DNA of 60,424 nt, from contig CAZLKN010000016.1 of NCBI GenBank assembly GCA_964560135.1, forward strand, positions 1 to 60,424, in the 5' to 3' direction. A model generated the notes under the pieces. The model ran no database searches, had not been told where the DNA came from, and saw only the letters and a list, made by a program, of their open reading frames with translations. Below, piece by piece: positions 31,801-39,716 of this stretch. The position numbers were made by a program, and so were the translations under genes. The first letter of the stretch is position 1. Every line of letters starts with the position of its first letter. The stretch is from CAZLKN01 sp964560135 (GTDB lineage Bacteria; Actinomycetota; JAICYB01).

Positions 31801-31856
31801 CGAGCAGGTCGATGCGGGACAAGCGGCCTACGGGCCCCGGGAAGGCGGCGACATGA
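28839..31856 (+). CDS. MFS transporter fused to LivF- and LivG-type ABC ATPases
   Basis: This 1005-residue protein has three parts. Residues 25-435 are a 12-segment MFS domain with the loop GFLGDRFSRVR. Residues 455-690 are a LivF-like ATPase: Walker A GTNGAGKST near 490, signature MSGGEQQ near 592, Walker B LLMIDELSLGL. Residues 730-985 are a LivG-like ATPase: Walker A GPNGAGKTT near 761, altered signature LSTGSRR near 878, Walker B VLLLDEPSSG. The ABC parts should energise the LivH-LivM permease encoded just before. Why a secondary transporter is joined to them is unclear. The frame is continuous with no internal start signals, so I see one polypeptide. Confidence 0.88.
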   Translation: MSRVSERPPETTAEQPAGLRRWTAGASAVPLLVLFGLNFVDEFDRLAFETLAPEIREAFGLGDAGILAIIVVGGALSLVAALPVGFLGDRFSRVRIAILSALLWGSMSVATGLASTLALGVGFLFAVRLLANIGRISNEVIHPSLLGDYYRPEAHPSVFRIHRFANPTSAVSGLIAGVIAARMGWEWAFYVLAIPTFLLLLAAARLREPVRGESVNKDLAERLAAEEGAIPFSEARRQLFAVRTLKRLWLGAFFLGVGWIPIGGLLSLFFENVYGFGPEGRGLITFLRNAGIAVGLLLGGWLANRVVARGRVQHLATVTALSFLAFALGLVAMAVVPWAGVSAAFAFVLSIGIGAYQPAYYSLVGLVSPPRVRSQAYAWAVLIVGTGGLLGIPFAEIGETSGYRLAIILLSVVVALAALIGVSAVRFVRRDIEQAAKTLETAVRLNDEMRSAGTRSLLVCRDVEVAYDQVQVLFGVNVEIKEGEIVALLGTNGAGKSTLLKAVSGLVDPIGGAIFFEGRDITHADAVQAAKAGIVQVPGGKAIFPTLTVAEHFKAATWLYAKRPEEVARATKDVLEMFPRLEERWTQMAGNMSGGEQQMLALGMAFIAKPKLLMIDELSLGLAPTVVEQLLAIVRRIHEAGATIVLVEQSINVALTVADRAYFMEKGEVRFEGPTEDLLERGDILRSVFLEGAASTDGDTSAKRKQHARAARASDETQEITPDDRPVVLDLRGLTKRFGGITAVDDVDIVLRENEILGLIGPNGAGKTTIFDLVSGHLRHDAGRLYLRGIDVTEWSADRRAALGLGRSFQDARIFPSLTVSENIALGLERHIEVRDHLAAILDLPAIQESEDDVGWTVDDLIELMGLGAFRDKFVAELSTGSRRIVDLAMSIAHDPSVLLLDEPSSGIAQKETEALGPLLRRIQDETKCAMLVIEHDMPLINFVSDEIIALELGRVVLRGTSERVMSDARVVESYLGGDLDVIHRSGSSRSMRDKRPTGPGKAAT

Positions 31857-32866
31857 CCGCCCGCGCCGCGCGCATCCTTGTCGTGTGCCTGCTGGCCCTC
31901 GGGTTCCCCGCGGCCTGGCCCGCCCCTGCGACCGCCGACGCGCCGATCGAGTACGGCTGGTGGTACAAGCTGAACAGCCGTACGACCGTGCTCCCGCCGC
32001 CTCTGGACGAGGTACCCCGCACGCCGCCGTCGGTCCCCGAGGACGGGGTGTACGTCGCCGAGGATGTTGATCCCGACGGGCCGCTGGCGATCGCCGCCTT
32101 CCTGTTCCTGTCCGAGGACGGTCCCGGCGCCGTATTCGAGCTGCAGATCTCCTCCGGAGCGGTCCCCGAGGGGGCCTCGATCGTGGCGTGTCCCACCACC
32201 GGGTCGTTCGCCTCGGAATCCGGCGGGCTGTGGGAGAACCGTCCGCAGGGGGACTGCGATTCGCTGGCGGTTCCCGGTGAGGTGCTGGGGACCAACGAGT
32301 CGATGATCTGGAAGCTGGTCGCCGACTACCAGGTCTTCCCGGAGTACTGGAGCTTCGTGCTCGAGCCGGGCCCCGGCTCGGCCCCCTTCCAGGTCGCGTT
32401 CGAGGCCCCCGACGGCGGTTCGTTCTCGGTGGATTCCGGCGAGGGGAACTTCCCCGAGGAACCGCCACCACCGCCCTTCGAGCCCGACGGCGACTTCGGG
32501 GACCCCGACGACGCGTTCGTCTTCGACGACTTCAACGCAGGCGGCTTCGTGTCCACGCCGCCGCCGTTCGTGGAGGAGGAGCCTACGGAGGTACCGGCGG
32601 AGCGCGCGGAGGCCCAACCGCCCGTTCCGGTCCAGGACACCTCCATCCCGGCCACCGACGACACCGCCACCCGTGCCGTCGCGGTCTTCCTGCTGGCGGC
32701 CATGGCCGCCGGGATGTGGGCGTTGAGCCGCCAGCAGCGCCGCCCGGCCGTCGCCGGCGCCCCCGTGGACGACGACGTGGCGGTGGTGGAGGACACCGGG
32801 GCGGAGGTCGGTGGCCTCGGACGGTTCGCCCGGCCCCGCAGCCGTCCGCCACGCCGCCTGATGTAG
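31853..32866 (+). CDS. Secreted, C-terminally membrane-anchored protein of the transporter operon
   Basis: The 337-residue protein has a signal peptide (ILVVCLLALGFPAAW, cleavage after ATA or ATADA near residue 29), an extracellular beta-rich domain of about 170 residues with one cysteine pair, a long proline/acid-rich linker, one membrane segment (AVAVFLLAAMAAGMWAL) and a short basic tail. The start ATG overlaps the ATPase fusion gene by four bases. It therefore belongs to the transporter operon and may help position the long-linkered binding protein at the cell surface. I do not recognise the domain. Confidence 0.75.
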   Translation: MTARAARILVVCLLALGFPAAWPAPATADAPIEYGWWYKLNSRTTVLPPPLDEVPRTPPSVPEDGVYVAEDVDPDGPLAIAAFLFLSEDGPGAVFELQISSGAVPEGASIVACPTTGSFASESGGLWENRPQGDCDSLAVPGEVLGTNESMIWKLVADYQVFPEYWSFVLEPGPGSAPFQVAFEAPDGGSFSVDSGEGNFPEEPPPPPFEPDGDFGDPDDAFVFDDFNAGGFVSTPPPFVEEEPTEVPAERAEAQPPVPVQDTSIPATDDTATRAVAVFLLAAMAAGMWALSRQQRRPAVAGAPVDDDVAVVEDTGAEVGGLGRFARPRSRPPRRLM

Positions 32867-32908
32867 TAACGCACCCGCCTCCGGGTGGTCGGCTACGCTG
32901 GCATCCGG

Positions 32909-33388
32909 ATGCAGACGAACGGCGACAAGGACCTCACAGGGTTCCGCGTGCTGCTCGCCGCCGGGGCGGTGATCTCCCTCGGGCTGGCGATCTGGGGTCT
33001 GTTCGGTGGGGGATTCATCCACGGGACCCTGGGGCTCACGGTCGAGCGGGACGCGCCGGGGTTCATCGGGCTGTCGCGCCTCTACGGAGCGGTGATGCTG
33101 TCGATGGGGCTCGGGTACGTGCTCGCGGCTGCGCATCCGATGCGCAACCGCGGGCTGCTGGTCGTGCTGTTCGCGCAGCCCATGATCGGGGCGATCGTGT
33201 TCATCGTGGGCACGGCGCTGGAGGACTTCGGGACGGTCAACGGAACCGTCCTCGCCACCCTGAGCATGGCCTACTGCCTGCTGTACTTCCGGCTGTATCC
33301 GCGGCCGATCAGCACCCTGCTGTCGGCCGACGACGAGCAGGAGGAACCCCCGCCTCCGGGCCCCCCGGATCCCGGCGACGTGGCCTGA
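32909..33388 (+). CDS. Small four-helix membrane protein
   Basis: The 159-residue protein has four hydrophobic segments (FRVLLAAGAVISLGLAIWGL, LYGAVMLSMGLGYVLAAA, VVLFAQPMIGAIVFIVG, and a last one before YFRLYP) and an acidic, proline-rich tail. It resembles small uncharacterised actinobacterial membrane proteins of DUF4345-like layout, but I make no functional claim. ATG 32909 is preferred over an upstream in-frame GTG at 32885. The stop is one base before the end of the convergent ATPase gene. Confidence 0.7.
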   Translation: MQTNGDKDLTGFRVLLAAGAVISLGLAIWGLFGGGFIHGTLGLTVERDAPGFIGLSRLYGAVMLSMGLGYVLAAAHPMRNRGLLVVLFAQPMIGAIVFIVGTALEDFGTVNGTVLATLSMAYCLLYFRLYPRPISTLLSADDEQEEPPPPGPPDPGDVA

Positions 33389-33389
33389 G

Positions 33390-34526
33390 CTACTCCTCGA
33401 GGATGTGATCCGCCAGCGCCCGCAGCGAGTCCAGGTCCTGGACGTCGTGGGTGAGCAGCGGCACGGCCGACACCGTGCTCCGGGCGCGGCGTCCCAGATC
33501 CCGCAGGCGGCTGCGGTCGCGCCGGGACAGGCCCGCCAGCGTCGTGAGGGCCCGGTGCCCTTCGGTGAGCGCGGATCGGGCGTCGTCGGTGCCGATCCCC
33601 AGCGCCTCGGCGACTCGGGCCGGATCGGCGGCGTCCAGCCGCTCCAGCTCCCCGTCGGCTTCAGGGTCGGCGAACCGGGGATCGATCACCTTGTTGGCGA
33701 TCACCCCGGCCAGCGGCAGGCCCTCGTCCACGAGCCGGTCGATGAAGAACCCCGCCTCACCCAGCGGCGGGCCTTCGAGGGTGGTGACGACCACGAAGCC
33801 TGTGGTGGGGGCGCGCAGCAGCTCCAGGACCTCCTCGGCCCGCTCCTTGAAGCCGTCGTAGAGGTTCTGGAAGTCCATCACGAAGGTAGACAGGTCCTCC
33901 AGCACCTGGGAGCCGAGCACCCGGTCGGCCACCTTCAGGAAAGGACTGGCCGTGAGGTTGAAGGCTTTCATACCGACCTTCCCGGCGGCGGCGTAGGGCT
34001 TGGCGACCCAGCGCAGGAGGCTCCCACCCACGAAATCGGTCATGCGCTTCGGGGCGTCGAGGAAGTCGAGGGCGCTGCGGGTGGGCGGGGTGTCGATCAC
34101 GATCAGGTCGTAGTCGCCGGAGCGGTGGAGCTGGGCGAGCTGCTCCATGGCCATGTAGCCCTGGGAGCCGACGAAGTGCTCCGAGAGCCCCTGGTACAAG
34201 CGGTTTTCCATGATGCGCCGGGAGACGTCCTTCGACGGGGAATGGCGGTTCACCACTTCGTCCCAGGCCGTCTTCATGTCGAGCATCGAGGCCTCCAGGG
34301 AGCCGGAGCCCTCCGGCAGCTCGACCTCGCTGGACGCATGCCCCAGTTCCCGGCCGAGTCCGAGCGCGCCGGCCAGCCGCTTCGCGGGGTCGATCGTGAG
34401 CACGATCGTCCGGCGGTCGGCGGCGGCCGCCAGCGCCAGCGCGGCGGACACCGAGGTCTTGCCCACCCCGCCCGAACCGGTGACGACCACGATCTCCTTC
34501 TTCTCCAAGTCCGTGCGCAGGCTCAT
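33390..34526 (-). CDS. ArsA/Get3-family ATPase, second of a pair
   Basis: The 378-residue protein has the deviant Walker A VTGSGGVGKTSVSAALAL and the switch region LIVIDTPPTRSALDFLDAP of the ArsA/Get3/MinD-like class. It overlaps the upstream gene by four bases (ATGA), so the two are made together, most likely as a heteromeric complex. The pair matches mycobacterial Rv3679-Rv3680 (BagA-BagB) in order and layout. No arsenic genes are near and the CXXC or cysteine ligands of true ArsA are not evident, so arsenite export is unlikely. Confidence 0.87.
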   Translation of the reverse strand: MSLRTDLEKKEIVVVTGSGGVGKTSVSAALALAAAADRRTIVLTIDPAKRLAGALGLGRELGHASSEVELPEGSGSLEASMLDMKTAWDEVVNRHSPSKDVSRRIMENRLYQGLSEHFVGSQGYMAMEQLAQLHRSGDYDLIVIDTPPTRSALDFLDAPKRMTDFVGGSLLRWVAKPYAAAGKVGMKAFNLTASPFLKVADRVLGSQVLEDLSTFVMDFQNLYDGFKERAEEVLELLRAPTTGFVVVTTLEGPPLGEAGFFIDRLVDEGLPLAGVIANKVIDPRFADPEADGELERLDAADPARVAEALGIGTDDARSALTEGHRALTTLAGLSRRDRSRLRDLGRRARSTVSAVPLLTHDVQDLDSLRALADHILEE

Positions 34527-35506
34527 CGGCCGGCTCCCGCGGGCGCCACCTCGGCGGGTTCGGGGGTGCGCCCGTCCAGCGCTGCGGCCACCGCCCTGGT
34601 CGACCGCAGCTCGTGGCGGCCGATGGGCATGAACGGGATGTCCAGCACCGGGGGGCCGAGGGAGCGGAGGCGTTCCAGATGCGGCGCCTGGTTGCGGGCC
34701 AGGCGCGCGAAGAGGTCGAGGGCGTCGGCGGCGAGGTCGACCCGGCCCCCGAGCGCCTCGGCGGCGGCGTCCCGGTTCGACGTCAGGGCCTCCACGGCCT
34801 CCGGGGATCCGGGGGGTGCCACGACCCGGTTGGCCACGATGCCCACCACCGGCGTACCCACCTGCTCCGGGGCATCCTCGAGCAACTCGGCGGTCTCCTG
34901 CACCGGCATCTCCTCGGCCACCGCCACCACCACGATCCCGGTACGCTGCGGATCCTCGATGATCTCCCGGACCCAGTCGGTCTGGTTGCGGATCATCCCC
35001 ACCTGGACGAGCTCCTGCAGCGTCTTCGGCCCCCGGAGATGCTTGAGCACTTGGCCTGCGGGCGCGGCGTCGACCACGATCTGGTCCCAGCGGGGACGTC
35101 CGTCCTCCTTCGCGCGCTCCTCGAAGCCGACCTTGCCGGCGATCAGCACCTCCCGCACGCCCGGGGCTGCGTTGGCGATGAAGTCGAAGACCTTGGACAC
35201 GGGCCCCGCCCGGTAGAACCGGGGGAGCTTGATCGAGATCCGCAGGTACTCGTCGAGGGCGTTCTCCGGGTCGAGCGCCAGGTGCCACAGGCCGTCGAGG
35301 GCCTCCTTGGGTTTGTAGCGCGGTGGATAGGCGTCGAGGAAGCGGGCGGCGTCGCCTTTGGCCTCCACGTCGATCAGCAGCGTGCGGCGGCCGCGTTCCG
35401 CCGCGAGCAGCGCGAGAGCCGCGGCGGCGGTGGACTTGCCCACGCCGCCCTTGCCGGTGACGAAGAGGACGCGGCGCGAGAGGAGATCGTCGATCGCACC
35501 GGACAT
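34523..35506 (-). CDS. ArsA/Get3-family ATPase, first of a pair
   Basis: The 327-residue protein has the signature P-loop FVTGKGGVGKSTAAAALALL, with the intradimer lysine of deviant Walker A motifs, and the switch block IVVDAAPAGQVLKHLRGP. It is the upstream member of the two-gene ArsA-like operon. It starts at ATG 35506; the divergent secreted-protein gene begins about 110 bases away. In mycobacteria the equivalent protein (Rv3679) forms a complex with its neighbour that affects cell envelope and glycerol metabolism. Here only the family relation is certain. Confidence 0.87.
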   Translation of the reverse strand: MSGAIDDLLSRRVLFVTGKGGVGKSTAAAALALLAAERGRRTLLIDVEAKGDAARFLDAYPPRYKPKEALDGLWHLALDPENALDEYLRISIKLPRFYRAGPVSKVFDFIANAAPGVREVLIAGKVGFEERAKEDGRPRWDQIVVDAAPAGQVLKHLRGPKTLQELVQVGMIRNQTDWVREIIEDPQRTGIVVVAVAEEMPVQETAELLEDAPEQVGTPVVGIVANRVVAPPGSPEAVEALTSNRDAAAEALGGRVDLAADALDLFARLARNQAPHLERLRSLGPPVLDIPFMPIGRHELRSTRAVAAALDGRTPEPAEVAPAGAGR

Positions 35507-35618
35507 GCCAGTAGCGTACCCGTCCACCGGGGGCCGGGACACATCCCCGGCGGCAGGACACGGGCCCGCGGGGGCGAACGATGCCGCAGGAGATGTCTGC
35601 GAGACGGAGGGGGTCGAC

Positions 35619-36356
35619 GTGCGCAAGAGATTCGTCGCGGTGATCGTGCTGTCGCTCGTGCTCGGGCCGGCGGCCGGCGGGCTGCCCGAGGTGCTCGCCC
35701 ACGAGTGCGGATACGACGAGGAGCATCCCGAGGAGTGCCGGGAGACGCCCGTCGTGGACAACTGGCGGGACAACTACATCCCGCTGTTCGACCTCGAGGA
35801 CCGGGATGATCCCGAGCAGCGCCGGGACGCGCAACGCTGGCGCGAGGAGTGCCAGCGCGACGGCGAGCACCGGCAGATGTGTGTGTGGAGTTACGGCGGC
35901 TTCAGCGTCGTCCCCGACGACGGCGATGCCTCGCCCAACGAATGGCACTTGGGGGTCGCCGCGACGCACTGCTTCCTGTTCGAGCTCGCCCATCAGTGCG
36001 AGGAACACGACGCGTCCCAGGAGGAGGGCGTCCACGACACCCATGGAGGCGCGCTGTACGTGTCGATCTGCCTCACCCCCAACGCCGAGAGCAGGCGCTG
36101 CAGCGAGGGCATGGAGGGGACCGAGGCGGGCGTCACGATCATCGACCACTTCCCGTGCGGGATGATCGTGCCCATCGTGTCGTGCATCGACGAGTACCAC
36201 ATCGTCCGTCCCTTCGACGACGAGTACACCGCCCGGCAGATGGACAACTCGCAGGACGCGATCGAGCTCATCGTCGCCGATCCCCGGCGCTACCTCTGCG
36301 GGTACGGTCCCGGTAGTGACACACCCTGGTGTGAGGCCATCCCGGGGGACGGGTAG
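35619..36356 (+). CDS. Secreted cysteine-containing protein, unknown
   Basis: The 245-residue protein starts at GTG 35619 behind GGAGGGGG. It has a signal peptide (FVAVIVLSLVLGPAAGG, cleavage probably after VLA near residue 27). The mature part is acidic with about eleven cysteines spread in short loops (HECGYDEEHPEEC, SICLTPNAESRRC, HFPCGMIVPIVSC). It looks like an exported disulfide-stabilised protein. Its stop codon TAG is directly followed by the ATG of the beta-propeller gene, so the two are co-expressed. I do not recognise a family. Confidence 0.7.
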   Translation: MRKRFVAVIVLSLVLGPAAGGLPEVLAHECGYDEEHPEECRETPVVDNWRDNYIPLFDLEDRDDPEQRRDAQRWREECQRDGEHRQMCVWSYGGFSVVPDDGDASPNEWHLGVAATHCFLFELAHQCEEHDASQEEGVHDTHGGALYVSICLTPNAESRRCSEGMEGTEAGVTIIDHFPCGMIVPIVSCIDEYHIVRPFDDEYTARQMDNSQDAIELIVADPRRYLCGYGPGSDTPWCEAIPGDG

Positions 36357-37985
36357 ATGCGACGGCTGCTCGTGGTGGCGCTGCTGGCAGCGCCCCTGCC
36401 CGCAGCGGCGGCGTCCGAGCCCGACTGCGACTGGCCGACCTACGGCCGCGACGCCGGCCGCTCGTTCGCCGTCCCCGAGGCCTGCTCGGAGGTCACCGTC
36501 TCCACGGCGCCCAGGATGCGTCCGAAGTGGGTGGTGCCCACCCACGACTCGGTGACGGCGTCGGCGGCGGTGGTCGACGGGGTGGTGTACGTGGGGGCCT
36601 GGGACGGCACCTTCTACGCCCTGGACGCCGACGACGGGACCGAGCATTGGACCTTCGAGGTCGACGACGCCAACCAGGTGTCCTTCGGGCGCATCGTGTC
36701 GTCCGCGACGGTGGCCGAGGTGGCGGGGACGCGGGTCGTGATCTTCGGCGGCGGTTCCACCCTCTACGTGCTCGATGCCGCCACGGGGGCCGAGCTGACG
36801 CGGGCCTGCCTCGACCCGCGGACCGATCCCGACCCACCGGCCGATCCGGTGCGCTGCCGCGGATCGGATGCGGACATCGAGATCGAATCCTCGCCGGTGG
36901 TCGTCGAGGTGGACGGCGAGACGTGGGTGCTCGTGGGGCACAGCGTCCACAACCGCGCCGGTGTCGGTCGCACGGGCCTGGTCGCGCTGCGGCTGAGCGC
37001 CTGGGACCTCGAGGCGCTGTGGAAGCTCGACCCCGAGACCGCCCTCACCTACACCACCGACCCGGCGAAGGCGGGGGAGCCGGGCTTCGTCCACGTCACC
37101 GACCCGCTGACCCACGACGCCGGCGCCGGGTCGGGCTGCGGAGGTGTGTGGTCGTCGCCCGCCGTCGACGTCCGGCGGGAGCTCGTGGTCTTCGGAACGG
37201 CGAACTGCACCGCCGACACCATGCCCCCCGGCGAGATCGGCGGCGAGGCGGTGTGGACGGCCGGCTTACGCGACGGCGGTGCCGTCTGGTCGTATGCGCC
37301 GCGGGGACTGAACGACTTCGACGACGACTTCGGTGCGTCGCCGACCCTGCTGCCCGGGGGCCGTGTGGGCATCGGGGGCAAGGACGGCCGCTACTACGCC
37401 TTCGATCTGGAGGGCGACGGCGAGCCGCTGTGGGTGTCGCAGGCGGGACAGCCCGGACGCCTCGCCCCCGACTTCTCCGTGGGCGGGATGATCGGCACCG
37501 CCGCCGTGGGCGAGGTGGACGGCGAGCCGGCCGTCTTCGCCACCACGGCGCTGTCCACGCCGTTCGCCGAGCCCGTGGGCGGCCCCCAGAGTGTCGACAC
37601 CTCACTGGCATCCGACCCGGGGCGGATGCTGTCGCTGCACGCGATCAGCGCCGTGGACGGCCGCGTCCTCTGGCGGTCGCCGCTGGCCAGGCAGTCGTAC
37701 GGCGCACCGGTCTACAGCCGCGGGGTGGTGCTCGTCCCCAGCACCTTCGGCCTGGCGCTGAAGGCCTTCCACGCCGACACCGGGCTCCCGCTCGCGAGCC
37801 TGCCGCTGAACGGTGCGCCGTCCTCCACCCCGGTGGTGGTGGGCGACCGGGTCTATCTGGGGGCCGGGACCCGCACCACCGACGCCGAATACAAGGCCTT
37901 CGGAGCCGGTGGAGCGGAGCCGGCGCTCGGAGCGCACGCGCTGTCACCGGCCAGCGGCATCTGGGCCTTCGAGATCGTCTCCTGA
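36357..37985 (+). CDS. Secreted PQQ-like beta-propeller protein
   Basis: The 542-residue protein has a signal peptide (LLVVALLAAPLPAAAAS) and repeated PQQ-type blades: VVDGVVYVGAWDGTFYALDA, DGTEHWTFEV, GRVGIGGKDGRYYAFD, VVVGDRVYLGAGT. The start DWPTYGRDAGRS is also typical of PQQ-dehydrogenase-like propellers. Dehydrogenase metal-binding residues are not obvious, so a binding or scaffold role is as likely as an enzyme. It begins at the base after the stop of the secreted cysteine-rich gene, which suggests a two-protein extracellular module. Confidence 0.8.
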   Translation: MRRLLVVALLAAPLPAAAASEPDCDWPTYGRDAGRSFAVPEACSEVTVSTAPRMRPKWVVPTHDSVTASAAVVDGVVYVGAWDGTFYALDADDGTEHWTFEVDDANQVSFGRIVSSATVAEVAGTRVVIFGGGSTLYVLDAATGAELTRACLDPRTDPDPPADPVRCRGSDADIEIESSPVVVEVDGETWVLVGHSVHNRAGVGRTGLVALRLSAWDLEALWKLDPETALTYTTDPAKAGEPGFVHVTDPLTHDAGAGSGCGGVWSSPAVDVRRELVVFGTANCTADTMPPGEIGGEAVWTAGLRDGGAVWSYAPRGLNDFDDDFGASPTLLPGGRVGIGGKDGRYYAFDLEGDGEPLWVSQAGQPGRLAPDFSVGGMIGTAAVGEVDGEPAVFATTALSTPFAEPVGGPQSVDTSLASDPGRMLSLHAISAVDGRVLWRSPLARQSYGAPVYSRGVVLVPSTFGLALKAFHADTGLPLASLPLNGAPSSTPVVVGDRVYLGAGTRTTDAEYKAFGAGGAEPALGAHALSPASGIWAFEIVS

Positions 37986-38010
37986 AGGGCCGAGGTCTAG
38001 ACTGGAGACG

Positions 38011-39654
38011 ATGAGCGATGCCCTTGCTCGCGGCCGGGAGGCGTTCGAGCGGAGCGCCTGGGAGGACGCCTTCACCCAGCTTTCCGCAGCGGACGGCCAG
38101 GATCCGCTCGGCCCCGAGGATCTCGACCGCCTGGCGCAGGCCGCCTACCTGACGGGCAGGGACACGGACAGCGTCGAAGGCTGGGCCCGCGCGCACCAGG
38201 AGTTCCTGGGTCGGGACGAGCCGACGCGGGCCGCCCGATGCGCCTTCTGGGCGGGGACGAGCCTCATGCTGCGGGGCGAGATGGCTCCCGGTAGCGGCTG
38301 GTTTGCCCGGACGCAAGCCGCGCTCGCCGACCACGGTCACGACTGCGCGGAGCGTGGCTACATGGCCATACCCGCGGGACTCCACAGCCTCGAGGAGGGA
38401 GATGCCACCGCCGCGTACGCGGCCTTCGAACAGGGGGCCGAGTGCGCCGAGCGCTTCGGGGACCGGGATCTGATGGCGCTGTGCCGGCTGGGCCGAGGGC
38501 AGGCGCTGATCCACCTCGGACGGACCGCTGAGGCCGTGGCGATGCTCGACGAGGCGATGGTCGCGGTGACCTCCGGCGAGGTCACACCGATCCCCGCCGG
38601 GATCATCTACTGCGCCGTGATCCTGGCCTGTCAGGAGATCTTCGATCTCCGCCGGGCCAAGGAGTGGACGGATGCGCTGGGTCGCTGGTGTGACACGCAG
38701 CCGGACCTCGTGCCCTACCGGGGACAGTGCCTCGTGCACCGCTCAGAGCTCATGCAGATGCACGGCGCCTGGCCCGACGCGCTGGCGGAGGCCCAGCGGG
38801 CCTGCGACCGGCTCTCGGATCCACCCCGAGCGGCCGTCGGGATGGCGTGGTACCAGCGCGGCGAACTGCGTCGACTGCGGGGCGAGTTCGCGCTCGCCGA
38901 GGAGGCGTACCGTGAGGCCGCCCACTGGGGACGCGAACCACATCCCGGCCTGGCGCTGTTGCGCTTGGTTCAGGGGCGGGTTGAGGGGGCCCGGTCGGCG
39001 ATGCGTCGCGTGCTGGATGAGTCCGACGATCGTGTGACCCGGTCGAAGATGCTCGCTTCCTACGTGGAGATCGCGATCGCCGCGGGAGACGTCCAGGCCG
39101 CGCGCGGCGCGAGCGACGAGCTGTCGCAGATCGCATCCGACGTCGACGCGCCGCTCCTGTACGCCACCTCGGCCCACGCGCAGGGAGCCGTCCTCCTCGC
39201 CGAGGGCGACCCTCGAGCGGCCCTCGAGCCGCTGCGCCGGGCGTGGTCGACCTGGCAGCAGCTGGAGGCGCCGTACGAGGCAGCGCGTGTCCGGGTGCTC
39301 GTCGGGATCGCGTACCGCAAGCTCGGTGACGACGACACCGCGGAGATGGAGCTGGACGCCGCGCGCTGGGCCTTCCACCGCCTCGGGGCGATGCCCGATC
39401 TCACCCGCGTCGAGGAGCTCATCCGGAAGGCGAAACCCGGGCCGTCGGGGGGCTTGACGGCGCGTGAGGTGGAGGTGCTCGGGCTCGTGGCGGCGGGCAA
39501 GACGAACCGGTCGATCGCCGACGACCTGGTGATCAGCGAGAAGACCGTCGCCCGTCATCTGAGCAACATCTTCACGAAGATCGGGGTCTCGTCCCGCGCG
39601 GGCGCGACCGCCTACGCCTACGAGCACGAGCTCGTCGGCGGCCCGCCGCAGTAG
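38011..39654 (+). CDS. TPR-containing LuxR-family transcriptional regulator
   Basis: The 547-residue protein has helical TPR-like repeats over residues 5-460 (GDATAAYAAFEQGAECAERF; RGEFALAEEAYREAAHWGRE; ALEPLRRAWSTWQQLEAPYE). A C-terminal LuxR helix-turn-helix follows: LTAREVEVLGLVAAGKTNRS, then IADDLVISEKTVARHLSNIF. No P-loop is present at the N-terminus, so it is not a full LAL ATPase regulator. The TPR part probably senses a protein or small ligand. It lies 25 bases after the propeller gene, with its own start at ATG 38011. The targets are unknown. Confidence 0.87.
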   Translation: MSDALARGREAFERSAWEDAFTQLSAADGQDPLGPEDLDRLAQAAYLTGRDTDSVEGWARAHQEFLGRDEPTRAARCAFWAGTSLMLRGEMAPGSGWFARTQAALADHGHDCAERGYMAIPAGLHSLEEGDATAAYAAFEQGAECAERFGDRDLMALCRLGRGQALIHLGRTAEAVAMLDEAMVAVTSGEVTPIPAGIIYCAVILACQEIFDLRRAKEWTDALGRWCDTQPDLVPYRGQCLVHRSELMQMHGAWPDALAEAQRACDRLSDPPRAAVGMAWYQRGELRRLRGEFALAEEAYREAAHWGREPHPGLALLRLVQGRVEGARSAMRRVLDESDDRVTRSKMLASYVEIAIAAGDVQAARGASDELSQIASDVDAPLLYATSAHAQGAVLLAEGDPRAALEPLRRAWSTWQQLEAPYEAARVRVLVGIAYRKLGDDDTAEMELDAARWAFHRLGAMPDLTRVEELIRKAKPGPSGGLTAREVEVLGLVAAGKTNRSIADDLVISEKTVARHLSNIFTKIGVSSRAGATAYAYEHELVGGPPQ

Positions 39655-39716
39655 CCGTACCGCGGCGGTCGCCACTACAGTGACGGCGGGTGAGGCCGCG
39701 AGCTGGGAGGGCTGGC

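Noticed and set aside
30066..32471. Minus-strand open frame of about 800 codons
   Set aside because: It is the complement of the MFS-ABC fusion gene; motifs are on the plus strand.
33390..35506. Arsenite efflux (arsA) locus
   Set aside because: No arsB, arsR or arsD nearby and no arsenite-binding cysteine pattern; the pair layout fits the mycobacterial Rv3679-Rv3680 type instead.
33390..37115. Very long minus-strand open frame of more than 1200 codons
   Set aside because: Only its last third (33390-34526) is a real gene. The rest is open frame opposite or out of phase with two real ATPase and secreted-protein genes, caused by very high GC at third positions.
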